A DNA stretch of 64,000 nucleotides from a virus (IMGVR_UViG_3300025133_000044:1-64000), one strand, 5' to 3'; counted from the first letter of the stretch, positions 1-7,486 are shown. Notes: generated by a model from the sequence alone, not told the origin. Translations and numbers: made by a program.

Positions 1-35
1 TTCCAGTTTCCATTTTCGTCGGTCAGGTAAGCCAT
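1..35 (-). CDS. Start of an unidentified gene, cut by window edge
   Basis: The ATG at 35-33 is preceded by a strong ribosome-binding site (GGGAGGAAAACG, spacing about 6). Only about eleven residues (MAYLTDENGNW) are visible before the window ends, so the product cannot be named. The site and spacing make a real start likely. Confidence 0.55.
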   Translation of the reverse strand, partial: MAYLTDENGNW

Positions 36-80
36 CGTTTTCCTCCCGGTTGATGTCTTGCTTTAACTATAGTAACTAGT

Positions 81-314
81 CTAGGTCGGTAAAGATCTTT
101 TTCTTCGATACTTGGTTGTGTCACCAACCAAATGATGCGCGCATGCGCCGGTGTCGACGTGCTTGTACACGTCTTCTTTCTTAAGATCGAAGAAAGCACC
201 GGAATCGTTAGGATTGCTACAAATGAAATATCGAAAAGACGTAGACCTCACCTTCGTCACCACCGCGACCCGGCCATCATATTCGAGGAGATCGCCTACT
301 TTAAGTGTATACAT
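81..314 (-). CDS. Small SH3/KOW-like beta protein, unknown function
   Basis: 77 residues. The N-terminus (LKVGDLLEYDGRVAVVTKV) has the alternating hydrophobic/glycine pattern of a small beta-barrel such as KOW or SH3-like domains; the rest is polar with no catalytic motif. The ATG overlaps the stop of the preceding ribbon-helix-helix gene by one base, so the two are probably co-translated. Two further genes in the window (4020-4199 and 4917-5117) begin with the same M-K-[IV]-G-D-L-V signature, which suggests a paralogous family of small accessory proteins. The function is unknown; a role in nucleic-acid or protein binding is inference from fold type only. Confidence 0.7.
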   Translation of the reverse strand: MYTLKVGDLLEYDGRVAVVTKVRSTSFRYFICSNPNDSGAFFDLKKEDVYKHVDTGACAHHLVGDTTKYRRKRSLPT

Positions 315-508
315 TAACGTCCGCCACCTAGCGCTGCGTTAACGGACATACGCGTAGTTTCTCGCTCCAAACTCTTCATTATAATCCCTCGCAGAAATGC
401 ACTCCTTGAGATGTTAATCCCAACAGACTCAATGAGTTTGTTCCTTGCTGCGTCGATATCTTCAATCTCTGATGCGTCTAACCGCACTGTAATCCACTTC
501 TTTTTCAT
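314..508 (-). CDS. Ribbon-helix-helix-like DNA-binding protein
   Basis: 64 residues. An N-terminal beta strand (KKKWITVRLDASEIEDID) is followed by a helix, a short turn containing glycine, and a second helix with the sequence ISRSAFLRGIIMKSLE; this is the arrangement of MetJ/Arc/CopG ribbon-helix-helix proteins, which dimerise and contact DNA with the paired strand. The size fits the family. It lies directly upstream of the small gene at 81-314 and downstream of tRNA-Glu. A role as transcription repressor is inference; no operator was identified. Confidence 0.6.
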   Translation of the reverse strand: MKKKWITVRLDASEIEDIDAARNKLIESVGINISRSAFLRGIIMKSLERETTRMSVNAALGGGR

Positions 509-533
509 CGCTTGCTCTCCTATATGTAAAGCG

Positions 534-605
534 TAGCCCCGAGGGGAATCGAACCCCTATTACTGGCTTGAAAGGCCGGCGTTCTAACCGTTGAACTACG
601 GGGCC
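534..605 (-). tRNA. tRNA-Glu (anticodon UUC)
   Basis: The minus strand folds into a full cloverleaf of 72 nt: acceptor GGCCCCG with CGGGGCT (one G-U), D-stem GTTC/GAAC, anticodon loop CTTTCAA with anticodon TTC at its centre, T-arm AGGGG-TTCGATT-CCCCT and discriminator A. CCA is not encoded. The anticodon stem has one C-A mismatch at 28-42. It would decode GAA/GAG, frequent in this A+T-leaning genome. Confidence 0.95.
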
Positions 606-644
606 ATGCTAGAACTATAGGTACGTGAGCGAGCGAGTAAAAAA

Positions 645-3446
645 CTATCCGTATAAAACTGCTTCGATTTCTTCTCGGATGATCTGCTCAAGCTTTGTCT
701 CCTCAAACAACTGGCTCAACTCTTCCACTGTCTCTATCTGATTAACCTTGTCCTTGATGGCCTTAAATCGTGTTTGATATGTAAACCGGAAGTCACTAAT
801 ATATCTTAATATAGTTTGTGGTTTTTTCGATGCAGCAATATCGATGATTAAATCGTCAATGAGGTGTCTTACGTCTTCCCACTTCTGCATGTCTTGAGCG
901 GATCGAGCGGGGCGGTCTGATTGTGATTGTTCCCGTAGTCTATCAATCTCGGCCAAAACTGTAGCGTGCATAACCTTAAGTTGCTCAAACATATTAGCTA
1001 GTTCTTCGTCGGCGGCAACGATTTGACCTGAGACTTTCTGATCTGCGGTCTGTAACACGCCATTTATGGCGTGACGTAACTGTTCAATATCTTTATCTAA
1101 ATACTGCACAAACTTAACTGCTGCCAACATAAGTTCGTCTGCCTGATCGTCGGGGAAACCTTCTGGTGCATCGTCTTCGAGCACAAAACGTAGGACAGTG
1201 ACCCTGGCTTTTCTGGGCTCGCCTACCTTCATCTCGCGTTCTTGATTATTGCCAACTATTGCAGATGTGTAGCGCAATCGCTCAAGTCCGAGCACAAAAC
1301 CATCAGCGATATACTCTCGGATTTCTTCAGGTTTTACAGCAGGATAATTCGCGTGAATCCTCCCTTCTTCCCCTTCTCTCAAGTCCATTTGAAGTTGTTT
1401 GTTTGTTTCCTGTGCGGCGCGAACAAAATATTTCGTTAGTTGATTCAGCACGTCAGTCTTAAACTTCGGGGAATAAAAACTATTGCCCACTCCTCTCAAA
1501 TCGCGAGTGTCACCATATGTAACACCTAGCACACCACGTATATCTCCTGTCGTTGGGCCAATGAGAAAAACTTCGTCTTCCATCGGGTATGTTAAATTAT
1601 AGCCACCCTCGTTGTCATAGGTAATCTCAAAATTATCAAACTCTATTTCTTTTGATTCAATTTGAGCGCGTAACTTATCTATTCTCGATGGCTTTGCAAA
1701 CCCTAGTTCGACTAGTTTAGCACGGAAAGCAGCAACATGTTTTTCATATTCTTCATCGTCGTTCCGCACTCCGTTACAAAACTCTTCAAACCCAGTAGGA
1801 CTTGGATCGATATATCCTATTTCAAACTCAACTCTGAATTCTACTTCACCAACACTATTTTCTTGTATGTCATAGTCAGCAATTTCATTGCTGAAGTTCA
1901 TGTTGCCCATGACGTCTCTTGCGATGGCATGCTTGTCTGACCAGTTCATCGGAAACTCATCTGCGTCGGGACCGTCCAAATCAACTTCTAGAGTCATGCT
2001 ACCATCCATTCTGACCTGTGGTTCGTTCTCTTCGCCCTCGTAAGGATCGGTGTCATTGTCCCACTCTTCCCACTCTCGATTTACAATCTGGTAGCTGACG
2101 TGGGAATGGTCTAGGCTGAGATTCCTTTCAGTGTAATCGCAGCGATATTCATAATCTTCTGCCATTTCGATCAATTCTTGTGGTCGTTGATTTCCACGAA
2201 CCTGCTCTATCTCTTCAGACTCGTCGCCTTCCCAATCTCCACCAGACGCCCATTGGAAAGATTCTTTGCCATCATATTCCGCAAAAAGCCTACCAAACAT
2301 ATCACGAGGTTGGGTATCCCTATAGTGGCCACCTTTCATAACAAAATCACGTAAATAATCTGCGCTGATCTTACCATCTTCACCAATGGCTTCTTCCCAT
2401 TTATCTTTCTGGGTCTCCAAAGCCCACTCTCTTACTTTCTCGTAGAAACCAGGTATATCAGTGCCATAGGTGCTCCGTTCTGGAACTGCTAAATCATACT
2501 GATTGCCAGAAAAACTTTGGTACTTCTTCTTGAATCTGCGGACTCGGACGCGACCAACGGGCTCAATACCAGGCACGCTCCTTTCATCGTCTTCAAAAAT
2601 CTCGTCCTCTTGAAGGTCGTCAACTTCTTGCAGATCTTGCGTCTCAACAATAAAAGCCAGGATTTCACCTTCCTTTGCTGATTTCAGGGCGCAATATTCA
2701 AACTCTCCGCCTTCGCGGCGAGCGCCTTCGAGAGAATGACATGACTCGATGAGGTCAAAATCTGACATACGCAGGATGTCCATTGGACGGCGTGTAATAA
2801 TAATTGAATAGTCTGTCATCATTTTGTCAGGATTTTCGCGATAATACCTTGACTCTTTATTCCAAAACTCTACCCACTCTTCTAGGTAATTACCATAAGC
2901 CTGGTGTCTAAAGTGTTTCTCGTAATCGTCTTTAGCTTTGTTCTCTGCATTCTGTAGCACTTCATATTCTTTGGCCACATCCGGCTCCATCGCCGTGCTG
3001 CCGCGTTCTCTGTACCATTCGTTAGCAAATGTACCTCTTTTATCAGCTAGCTCTCTTATCTTCTTATTCATGCTAGCGGCGCGCTGCAAAACTTTACCAA
3101 TCTTCTGGTGCTTGACACGCATAACCTGTTCCGTTCCAGGTTTGCTGGGATCACCTGTGTAACTCATGAAGCCTTTTGACGCCAGGCCAGTTTTGAAATC
3201 TACTTCATAGCCTTGTTGTCCAAGCCAAGTTATAATCTTTTCAATTTTTGTGCCTTTCGTTATTGATTTGCCAAGGGGGACGATAGTTCGCCATTTACCT
3301 TTGAAGATGTCGTTGAAAGGCACTTCTTCAGGGCTCAAATGATCCGTTGCGTTCTCGATATATTCAGCGCGTTCGTAGGAAGCCATCTCCAAAAGAGCAT
3401 CCTTCCTGAAGTTTCTCCAATTCGCGAAAAGCTTTTGCATCTTCAT
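645..3446 (-). CDS. Large uncharacterised protein, possible packaged virion protein
   Basis: 933 residues, highly charged. The N-terminus MKMQKLFANWRNF resembles that of the gene just upstream (MKMQLLFEGWREYL), and both are amphipathic and followed by L-x-E sites, reminiscent of the capsid-targeting sequences of T4 internal proteins. A central stretch reads IITRRPMDILRMSDF followed by IESCHS, a pattern I associate with large polyvalent proteins of big phages, but I cannot assign activity. An acidic segment lies near residues 270-290. The start overlaps the stop of 3443-3985 (ATGA) and has GGAG eight bases upstream. It follows a late-type promoter motif at 3991. Function unknown. Confidence 0.8.
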   Translation of the reverse strand: MKMQKLFANWRNFRKDALLEMASYERAEYIENATDHLSPEEVPFNDIFKGKWRTIVPLGKSITKGTKIEKIITWLGQQGYEVDFKTGLASKGFMSYTGDPSKPGTEQVMRVKHQKIGKVLQRAASMNKKIRELADKRGTFANEWYRERGSTAMEPDVAKEYEVLQNAENKAKDDYEKHFRHQAYGNYLEEWVEFWNKESRYYRENPDKMMTDYSIIITRRPMDILRMSDFDLIESCHSLEGARREGGEFEYCALKSAKEGEILAFIVETQDLQEVDDLQEDEIFEDDERSVPGIEPVGRVRVRRFKKKYQSFSGNQYDLAVPERSTYGTDIPGFYEKVREWALETQKDKWEEAIGEDGKISADYLRDFVMKGGHYRDTQPRDMFGRLFAEYDGKESFQWASGGDWEGDESEEIEQVRGNQRPQELIEMAEDYEYRCDYTERNLSLDHSHVSYQIVNREWEEWDNDTDPYEGEENEPQVRMDGSMTLEVDLDGPDADEFPMNWSDKHAIARDVMGNMNFSNEIADYDIQENSVGEVEFRVEFEIGYIDPSPTGFEEFCNGVRNDDEEYEKHVAAFRAKLVELGFAKPSRIDKLRAQIESKEIEFDNFEITYDNEGGYNLTYPMEDEVFLIGPTTGDIRGVLGVTYGDTRDLRGVGNSFYSPKFKTDVLNQLTKYFVRAAQETNKQLQMDLREGEEGRIHANYPAVKPEEIREYIADGFVLGLERLRYTSAIVGNNQEREMKVGEPRKARVTVLRFVLEDDAPEGFPDDQADELMLAAVKFVQYLDKDIEQLRHAINGVLQTADQKVSGQIVAADEELANMFEQLKVMHATVLAEIDRLREQSQSDRPARSAQDMQKWEDVRHLIDDLIIDIAASKKPQTILRYISDFRFTYQTRFKAIKDKVNQIETVEELSQLFEETKLEQIIREEIEAVLYG

Positions 3447-3985
3447 ACGATTGACTCCGCTAAAGCTTTGGCTGCGCGCCAGTCTTCGATGGTGCGTTTA
3501 ACTAGTTTCTCTTTGAATTGCGCGCCTTCTGGATCATCCCATATTTTTTCTAACGCTTTGCCAAAGTCTGCTATTTCTTTTATGATTTGTTCTTCTATTG
3601 ATCCCAAAACATTCATTGCTGCTTCGTTGGCGGAATCCGGCGGCGCGTCGTGCCACGCGGCATGTATTTTGCTATGTAGAGACTCTGGAAGTTTGCTCTT
3701 GCCGAACAGAAGTTCATCGTGAAGAGCTTCTTTAATTTCTTCTGACGGATCATAAAGAAAACTCGGAAAAGAATCAAGTGTCGGAGAATAGATCTCGTCG
3801 ACCTGCGCAGTCTGGGTGCGCTTGGCGAGCATGCCGATAATGCGCTGGATCGCTGGACGGGCCCAAACCATCCACTCGTCGAACATGTCGACATCTCCGT
3901 CATCATGAGCGTCGGCTAGCTCTTGGCTATAATCAGCCTCAGACAAATATTCTCGCCAGCCTTCAAACAAAAGTTGCATCTTCAT
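3443..3985 (-). CDS. Unknown late protein with MKMQ-LF--W N-terminus
   Basis: 180 residues, mostly helical and acidic. It begins MKMQLLFEGWREYLSEA, a hydrophobic-basic amphipathic helix ending in L-S-E/A, which fits the L/I-x-E cleavage rule of T4-type prohead proteases. The downstream 933-residue protein shares the N-terminal pattern and overlaps by four bases, so the two form a unit. No ribosome-binding site is visible; the late motif ACTATTTA ends only five bases before the ATG, so the message would be nearly leaderless. Function is unknown; packaging in the capsid is an inference. Confidence 0.75.
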   Translation of the reverse strand: MKMQLLFEGWREYLSEADYSQELADAHDDGDVDMFDEWMVWARPAIQRIIGMLAKRTQTAQVDEIYSPTLDSFPSFLYDPSEEIKEALHDELLFGKSKLPESLHSKIHAAWHDAPPDSANEAAMNVLGSIEEQIIKEIADFGKALEKIWDDPEGAQFKEKLVKRTIEDWRAAKALAESIV

Positions 3986-3990
3986 AACAA

Positions 3991-3998
3991 TAAATAGT
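3991..3998 (-). promoter_or_regulatory. Late-promoter-like motif ACTATTTA
   Basis: Minus-strand ACTATTTATT, identical in core to eight other intergenic copies in the window. It lies five bases ahead of the gene at 3443-3985. Promoter function is inferred from position and conservation. Confidence 0.55.
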
Positions 3999-4019
3999 TG
4001 TCTACGCTTATAATGACAG

Positions 4020-4199
4020 CTAAACTATTAAAGCCAGTTGACTTGGGCCGTGTGTTGATTTGAATCCTGTGTCAAACCAATGTACCAAATAAGTTGTATA
4101 GATGTTCTTAGATTTTTTATTGGTCAACGATCTGACTTCAACAATAATGCCCCGTGAGCCAGGCTTTGTTTTATCTGTGACCAAATCTCCAATTTTCAT
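4020..4199 (-). CDS. 59-residue SH3/KOW-like protein
   Basis: A 59-residue gene starting MKIGDLVTDKTKPGSRGIIV and ending QLALIV. It matches the MK[IV]GDLV...GI[IV] pattern of 81-314 and 4917-5117, the signature of a small beta-barrel domain. The start lies three bases after the stop of 4203-4502, and the upstream sequence ends in GGAG-type purines within the preceding gene. It ends 34 bases before the next start. Function unknown. Confidence 0.65.
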   Translation of the reverse strand: MKIGDLVTDKTKPGSRGIIVEVRSLTNKKSKNIYTTYLVHWFDTGFKSTHGPSQLALIV

Positions 4200-4202
4200 T
4201 GG

Positions 4203-4502
4203 TCAATCGGAGACGATCTTGTTGATAGCTTCTAAAGTCTTCTCCAAGACTTTAAGTGCCATTATGTCTTTGATCCCTTCGACCATTTGTTCGGCGCCTG
4301 AATTATGTAAACTCAAAAAATCTTCTGTGCTCATGTTACATTTAGAATGATGACTGTTGAATTTCTCACTCGTAACGCTGGCTGCGCTATTTTGAGACTT
4401 TTGGCTATCATCCTGATTGTTAACACTCTGATTCTGTGTTTGCACAGACTGGCTCGGCTGCATTGGCCTCACCATCTGTGATGAAATTGAACCAACTTTC
4501 AT
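4203..4502 (-). CDS. Unknown Gln/Ser-rich small protein
   Basis: 99 residues from the ATG at 4502, chosen because AGAGGT lies six bases upstream; an in-frame ATG 18 codons earlier has no such site. The N-terminal half is rich in Q, S and N (low complexity, probably disordered). The C-terminal half is helical (MSTEDFLSLHNSGAEQMVEG, then KVLEKTLEAINKI). A late-promoter-like motif lies 57 bases upstream, so it is probably a late protein. I do not recognise the family. Confidence 0.65.
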   Translation of the reverse strand: MKVGSISSQMVRPMQPSQSVQTQNQSVNNQDDSQKSQNSAASVTSEKFNSHHSKCNMSTEDFLSLHNSGAEQMVEGIKDIMALKVLEKTLEAINKIVSD

Positions 4503-4559
4503 TTTGGTACCTCTTTTATAATCTCTGCTGTATCCTGTTAGTGGTAAATACATCAATAA

Positions 4560-4567
4560 TAAATAGT
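4560..4567 (-). promoter_or_regulatory. Late-promoter-like motif ACTATTTA
   Basis: GTACTATTTATTATTG on the minus strand, 57 bases before the ATG at 4502, in a 93-base intergenic gap that contains no other feature. Confidence 0.6.
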
Positions 4568-4595
4568 ACCAAGAAATCGTTAGTTTGTTAACATT

Positions 4596-4826
4596 TTATC
4601 TATTGCGTTCGTAAAAGTCTCTGTCAAACACAGCGTAAGACGCCTTCATGTAAGCCAACACTTGTTCCAAACTAACTTTGTGATCTTGCGCCTTCATAGC
4701 TTCGATAATGTTCTTTGCAATTTGTTTAGGCGGAGTGTAGTTTTTCTCCTGAGCATCGATGAGTTTCTTATAACCCTTGATTCTCTCAGCTTTGTATTTG
4801 GAATATATTTGTTGATTGCCTTTCAT
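4596..4826 (-). CDS. Unknown small basic helical protein
   Basis: 76 residues, basic and predicted helical throughout (YKAERIKGYKKLIDAQEK near the start, LEQVLAYMKASYAVFDRDF near the end). No cysteine pair, signal or catalytic motif is seen. It sits between two short intergenic gaps. I do not recognise it. Confidence 0.6.
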   Translation of the reverse strand: MKGNQQIYSKYKAERIKGYKKLIDAQEKNYTPPKQIAKNIIEAMKAQDHKVSLEQVLAYMKASYAVFDRDFYERNR

Positions 4827-4916
4827 TCTAGTAACACATATGATATATCAATACCATAATAACAATCAGGACCACATCAAATAAAAAAAACCTAAGGGCG
4901 GGATTAAAATCTTTCA

Positions 4917-5117
4917 TTAGTTCTCACTCACAATTACTAAATCTTGTTTCATAAAACTTCTAATCTCATCGGCGAGGGGCGGAAAGAGAACACTGCATAC
5001 ATCGCCTTTTTCTTGTATGATTATGCCTATAGTCTCAAAAGGAATGCCATTAATATCGACGTTACCAGTGGTAAAAGTTGAATGAACATTGAGTTTGACT
5101 AAATCTCCTACTTTCAT
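4917..5117 (-). CDS. Small SH3/KOW-like protein
   Basis: 66 residues, starting MKVGDLVKLNVHSTF and containing a second beta-rich segment (ETIGIIIQEKGDVCSVLF). It shares its opening with 81-314 and 4020-4199 and reads as a compact beta-barrel. It follows the serine-protease gene closely (17 bases). The function is unknown; the family resembles small accessory proteins common in large phages. Confidence 0.7.
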   Translation of the reverse strand: MKVGDLVKLNVHSTFTTGNVDINGIPFETIGIIIQEKGDVCSVLFPPLADEIRSFMKQDLVIVSEN

Positions 5118-5134
5118 TAAAACATAGTGACACG

Positions 5135-5815
5135 TCAGTCAGAGGAAACAACAAAACTTTGTAAAGACTTACGAGAAGGCGAAACAACAATATGATGAAA
5201 GCTTTTGTTGATTTGTGAAACAAGACCAATGATTTCACCAGAGATGTTAAGAATCGGTGCACCGGATGAGCCTGGATATGCGGGGATGGTAAAAACAGAT
5301 GTCAGGCTATCACCGCCGGCGAAATGTCCAGAAACAACAGGGGTTAGGCCCGGGCCGGACACACCATCGGGAGCCATCATGCTCCACACCACTTTGCCAC
5401 GCGAGGGGTTTCCAAACGCGATTGGTATCGGGTCAGCCAGCAGAGATCGATCAGTTTTCATCAGACAAATATCGCTTGAGGGGTGAATGTTCAATTCAAT
5501 TGCGGCATATGTATTTTCGTTGTCATCATGAATAGTTACAAGCACCTTATCAAGAACCTCAGATTGCGCTGCGTTATCAACCATCGCGCGAACTCCAGCA
5601 CATATGTGCCCAGCAGTTAAAACTTTGTTTGGGCCCACAACAGTTCCAGAGCCAAAACCAGTTTCTAATACGCAAGTAATACAGTTTGCTTTATAGCGTT
5701 TTACTTTAATTTGCACAAAAGAATCAAATGGAATATTTGGCTTTGTATCCACATACACACGGGTACATGAGCAAAAAATTGCTGCGCATAACAAAACCAA
5801 AAGTTTATTTTTCAT
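5135..5815 (-). CDS. Trypsin-like serine protease, lipoprotein
   Basis: 226 residues from the ATG at 5815, preceded by GGAGAAGGTTG. The N-terminus MKNKLLVLLCAAIFCSC is a lipoprotein signal with the lipid-attachment cysteine expected at the end of that stretch, so the mature protein should sit in a membrane. A chymotrypsin-fold catalytic triad is visible: His in TAGHIC, Asp in SSDICLMK, Ser in YPGSSGAP. Glycine-rich segments around the triad fit S1-family folding. Such exported proteases are rare in phages; a role against host surface proteins or in superinfection exclusion is speculation. The start overlaps the end of the MazG-like gene. Confidence 0.85.
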   Translation of the reverse strand: MKNKLLVLLCAAIFCSCTRVYVDTKPNIPFDSFVQIKVKRYKANCITCVLETGFGSGTVVGPNKVLTAGHICAGVRAMVDNAAQSEVLDKVLVTIHDDNENTYAAIELNIHPSSDICLMKTDRSLLADPIPIAFGNPSRGKVVWSMMAPDGVSGPGLTPVVSGHFAGGDSLTSVFTIPAYPGSSGAPILNISGEIIGLVSQINKSFHHIVVSPSRKSLQSFVVSSD

Positions 5816-6107
5816 CAACCTTCTCCAATATGATCCTATCATAAAACGCGCCGCGTTCATGACGCTTTTCTAATGCAACAGACTCCACCCCCACCATGGT
5901 GAGAGAATGTAAATCACAAATTGCGCGTAAAACCTCGTACATATCCGCTGCTTCTTCATAGGAAGGGTCGTCAATAAATTCATCAAGTTCCTCGCGCATC
6001 TTTTCATACAGGCTAGCCAGGTACTCATTGTGGTCAGCAAAATGATATTCGCATGTTTTGCCACTTCTGTTAATGATGCCAGGAATATTATCTCTAACTA
6101 GCTTCAT
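5805..6107 (-). CDS. MazG-like nucleotide pyrophosphohydrolase (COG4997 type)
   Basis: 100 residues opening with KLVRDNIPGII, the signature of small phosphoribosyl-ATP pyrophosphohydrolase-like proteins. The all-alpha MazG metal-binding pattern is present as EKMREELDEF followed by EEAADMYEV (EExxE and ExxD). These enzymes hydrolyse NTPs or dNTPs to monophosphates; in phages the role may be nucleotide-pool cleaning or lowering alarmone levels. The substrate is not predictable from sequence. It overlaps the GIY-YIG gene upstream by 14 bases and the protease gene downstream. Confidence 0.8.
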   Translation of the reverse strand: MKLVRDNIPGIINRSGKTCEYHFADHNEYLASLYEKMREELDEFIDDPSYEEAADMYEVLRAICDLHSLTMVGVESVALEKRHERGAFYDRIILEKVDEK

Positions 6108-6477
6108 GTATAATCTTCTCTTTTTGTTTTCGTGTTAGCTGTTTAAATTTATACTCAGCCTTTTGCGCCGTGGATCGATCTTCATAATCCACCCAATAAA
6201 CCAATCTAGCTGGTCGTCGCGGCTTCGTATATTTCGCGCCCTTCGAAGATGTGTTGTGCTCGTTGAGCCGACGAACGACGTCAGTCGTTATACCAGTATA
6301 GTAGCTACCATCGTTACATTGTAAAACATAAAGACACCACTTTTTTTCGTTTATTTCCTTCAAAAATTGATCGTTGCTCACGAGTTTGAGGTGTTTGCGC
6401 ACGTGCACAACGTATGCCAGTATTGACAAATACCAGATACCAAGAGCAATACACCATATCAACCAAAAATCGCGCAC
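6094..6477 (-). CDS. Membrane-anchored GIY-YIG nuclease-like protein
   Basis: 127 residues with a GTG start, preceded by AGGGTG. The C-terminal 80 residues match the UPF0213/YhbQ subgroup of GIY-YIG proteins: CLYVLQCNDGSYYTGITTD, catalytic-type arginine in VVRRLNEHN, then GAKYTKPRRPARLVY and the conserved glutamate in AEYKFKQLTR. Unusually, about 45 residues precede it, with one hydrophobic segment (FWLIWCIALGIWYLSILAYV), a probable membrane anchor. The family cleaves DNA or acts in repair; here a membrane-bound nuclease acting on incoming DNA is an attractive but unproven idea. It lies just after tRNA-Arg. Confidence 0.8.
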   Translation of the reverse strand: MRDFWLIWCIALGIWYLSILAYVVHVRKHLKLVSNDQFLKEINEKKWCLYVLQCNDGSYYTGITTDVVRRLNEHNTSSKGAKYTKPRRPARLVYWVDYEDRSTAQKAEYKFKQLTRKQKEKIIHEAS

Positions 6478-6496
6478 GTGCGCACCCTATTGTTAG

Positions 6497-6570
<74 letters not shown>

Positions 6571-6576
6571 ATAAAA

Positions 6577-6675
6577 TTATAGCCCAAATGCTACAAAAAC
6601 TACAGTACCGATAACCAATCCAATCATAATCCTTGTGAACAGCTTCTCGCTGTCTAAATGATGCATATTATCCAT
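6577..6675 (-). CDS. 32-residue single-pass membrane peptide
   Basis: ATG at 6675 with GGAGTAAAATT directly upstream (spacing 7). The peptide begins MDNMHHLDSEKLFTR and continues with one hydrophobic helix (IMIGLVIGTVVFVAFGL). It is wedged between tRNA-Leu and tRNA-Arg. The ribosome-binding site and clean hydrophobic segment support a real microprotein; its role is unknown. Confidence 0.6.
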   Translation of the reverse strand: MDNMHHLDSEKLFTRIMIGLVIGTVVFVAFGL

Positions 6676-6702
6676 AATTTTACTCCTTATATAGTATTCT
6701 GG

Positions 6703-6787
6703 TAGCCTCGGCGGGACTCGAACCCGCAAACCCGTATCGGGCGTCAGATTTTAAGTCTGATGTGTATGCCAATTCCACCACAAGGCC
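6703..6787 (-). tRNA. tRNA-Leu (anticodon UAA)
   Basis: 85 nt class II tRNA on the minus strand: acceptor GGCCTTG/CGAGGCT, anticodon arm TCAGA-CTTAAAA-TCTGA with anticodon TAA, long variable arm (CGCCCGATACGGGT), T-arm GCGGG-TTCGAGT-CCCGC, discriminator A. It decodes UUA. Its first base directly abuts the T-run of the terminator at 6788-6809. Confidence 0.96.
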
Positions 6788-6809
6788 AAAAAAAAGCGCC
6801 CGAAGGCGC
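6788..6809 (-). terminator. Intrinsic terminator after lipoprotein gene
   Basis: Minus strand GCGCC-TTCG-GGCGC followed by eight T. The UUCG tetraloop and T-run make a strong rho-independent terminator. It lies between the lipoprotein gene and tRNA-Leu, so the tRNA is separated from that transcript or made by readthrough and processing. Confidence 0.85.
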
Positions 6810-6828
6810 ACAAAACTTAAGAAAAGCT

Positions 6829-7059
6829 TTAGTTTTCTACGTCTACTTCAACAGTAGGAACGACGTCAGCTGCGTCAAGAGATACCTCTAGATCAGAACT
6901 AACGTCGACAACTTCATTTGCGTCTTCGTTTAACTCTTCAACTAAAATATCGCCGACAACAACATCGTTGTTCACTTGTTCCAACGCTGTTAGATCATCC
7001 GTAGTACAGCCTTGAATGGCTGTAATCATTAACAAAATCATTGCAAATGTGATTTTCAT
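6829..7059 (-). CDS. Small acidic lipoprotein
   Basis: 76 residues from the ATG at 7059, chosen because AAAGGAG lies seven bases upstream. MKITFAMILLMITAIQGC is a lipoprotein signal ending in the lipobox cysteine. The mature part is strongly acidic (many D, E, V) with no recognisable domain. It is followed by a strong terminator. Membrane-attached phage lipoproteins often act in superinfection exclusion or lysis control; that is only a possibility here. Confidence 0.75.
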   Translation of the reverse strand: MKITFAMILLMITAIQGCTTDDLTALEQVNNDVVVGDILVEELNEDANEVVDVSSDLEVSLDAADVVPTVEVDVEN

Positions 7060-7132
7060 AATATACTCCTTTGAAATCATGAAACATAAATATACTTACT
7101 ATTTTAAAAAAGTAAAAAATTATTTAACTCTA

Positions 7133-7318
7133 TTATCCTTCAGGATGTTTTTCTACTTCAGTTAGCAATACTTTTAACTTGTCTCTAATGTTGTCAGCCA
7201 TGGCAATTCTGCTGTCAGCAGTGCCAGAGCCATAGTCAATTGCCTTTTTAAGCAGATAAAGATCTTTGAGCACTTCGTTAATTACGCCCTCCTTCTTATC
7301 AGGAACGTATATTCTCAT
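7133..7318 (-). CDS. Unknown small helical protein
   Basis: 61 residues, starting MRIYVPDKKEGVINEVLKDL, helical with leucine heptads. The start is nine bases after the preceding stop and has AGGAGAAAAGC upstream. No known domain recognised. Confidence 0.6.
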   Translation of the reverse strand: MRIYVPDKKEGVINEVLKDLYLLKKAIDYGSGTADSRIAMADNIRDKLKVLLTEVEKHPEG

Positions 7319-7327
7319 GCTTTTCTC

Positions 7328-7486
7328 CTACAAATCAATTATAATAACTCTTTTTTCCTCGTCAAGAGGATTATCAAGTTTTGAATCGTCTTTTTTTGTT
7401 TTTGGGTTATAATCTTCTGGGCCGTAAGGAAAGGTATAATCTGGCGCAGGTATTTCTAGCCAAGGTCTTTCCAACTGCTCTGTCAT
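7328..7486 (-). CDS. 52-residue unknown protein, coupled start
   Basis: The ATG at 7486 overlaps the TGA of the preceding gene (ATGA) and has CAGGGACG just upstream, so I prefer it to an in-frame TTG eleven codons earlier. The protein begins MTEQLERPWLEIPAPDYTF, is proline and aspartate rich in the middle and ends in a hydrophobic strand (KRVIIIDL). Function unknown. Confidence 0.6.
   Translation of the reverse strand: MTEQLERPWLEIPAPDYTFPYGPEDYNPKTKKDDSKLDNPLDEEKRVIIIDL

Noticed and set aside
4880-4905. T-run after CCCGCCCTTAGG as terminator of the 4917-5117 gene
   Set aside because: The stem is only three to four bases; too weak.
6472-6483. Perfect palindrome GCGCACGTGCGC at the start of the GIY-YIG gene, similar sequence near 6400
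   Set aside because: It is inside or at the edge of coding sequence, and the second copy is imperfect; no clear operator role. GC-rich palindromes also occur near 136.
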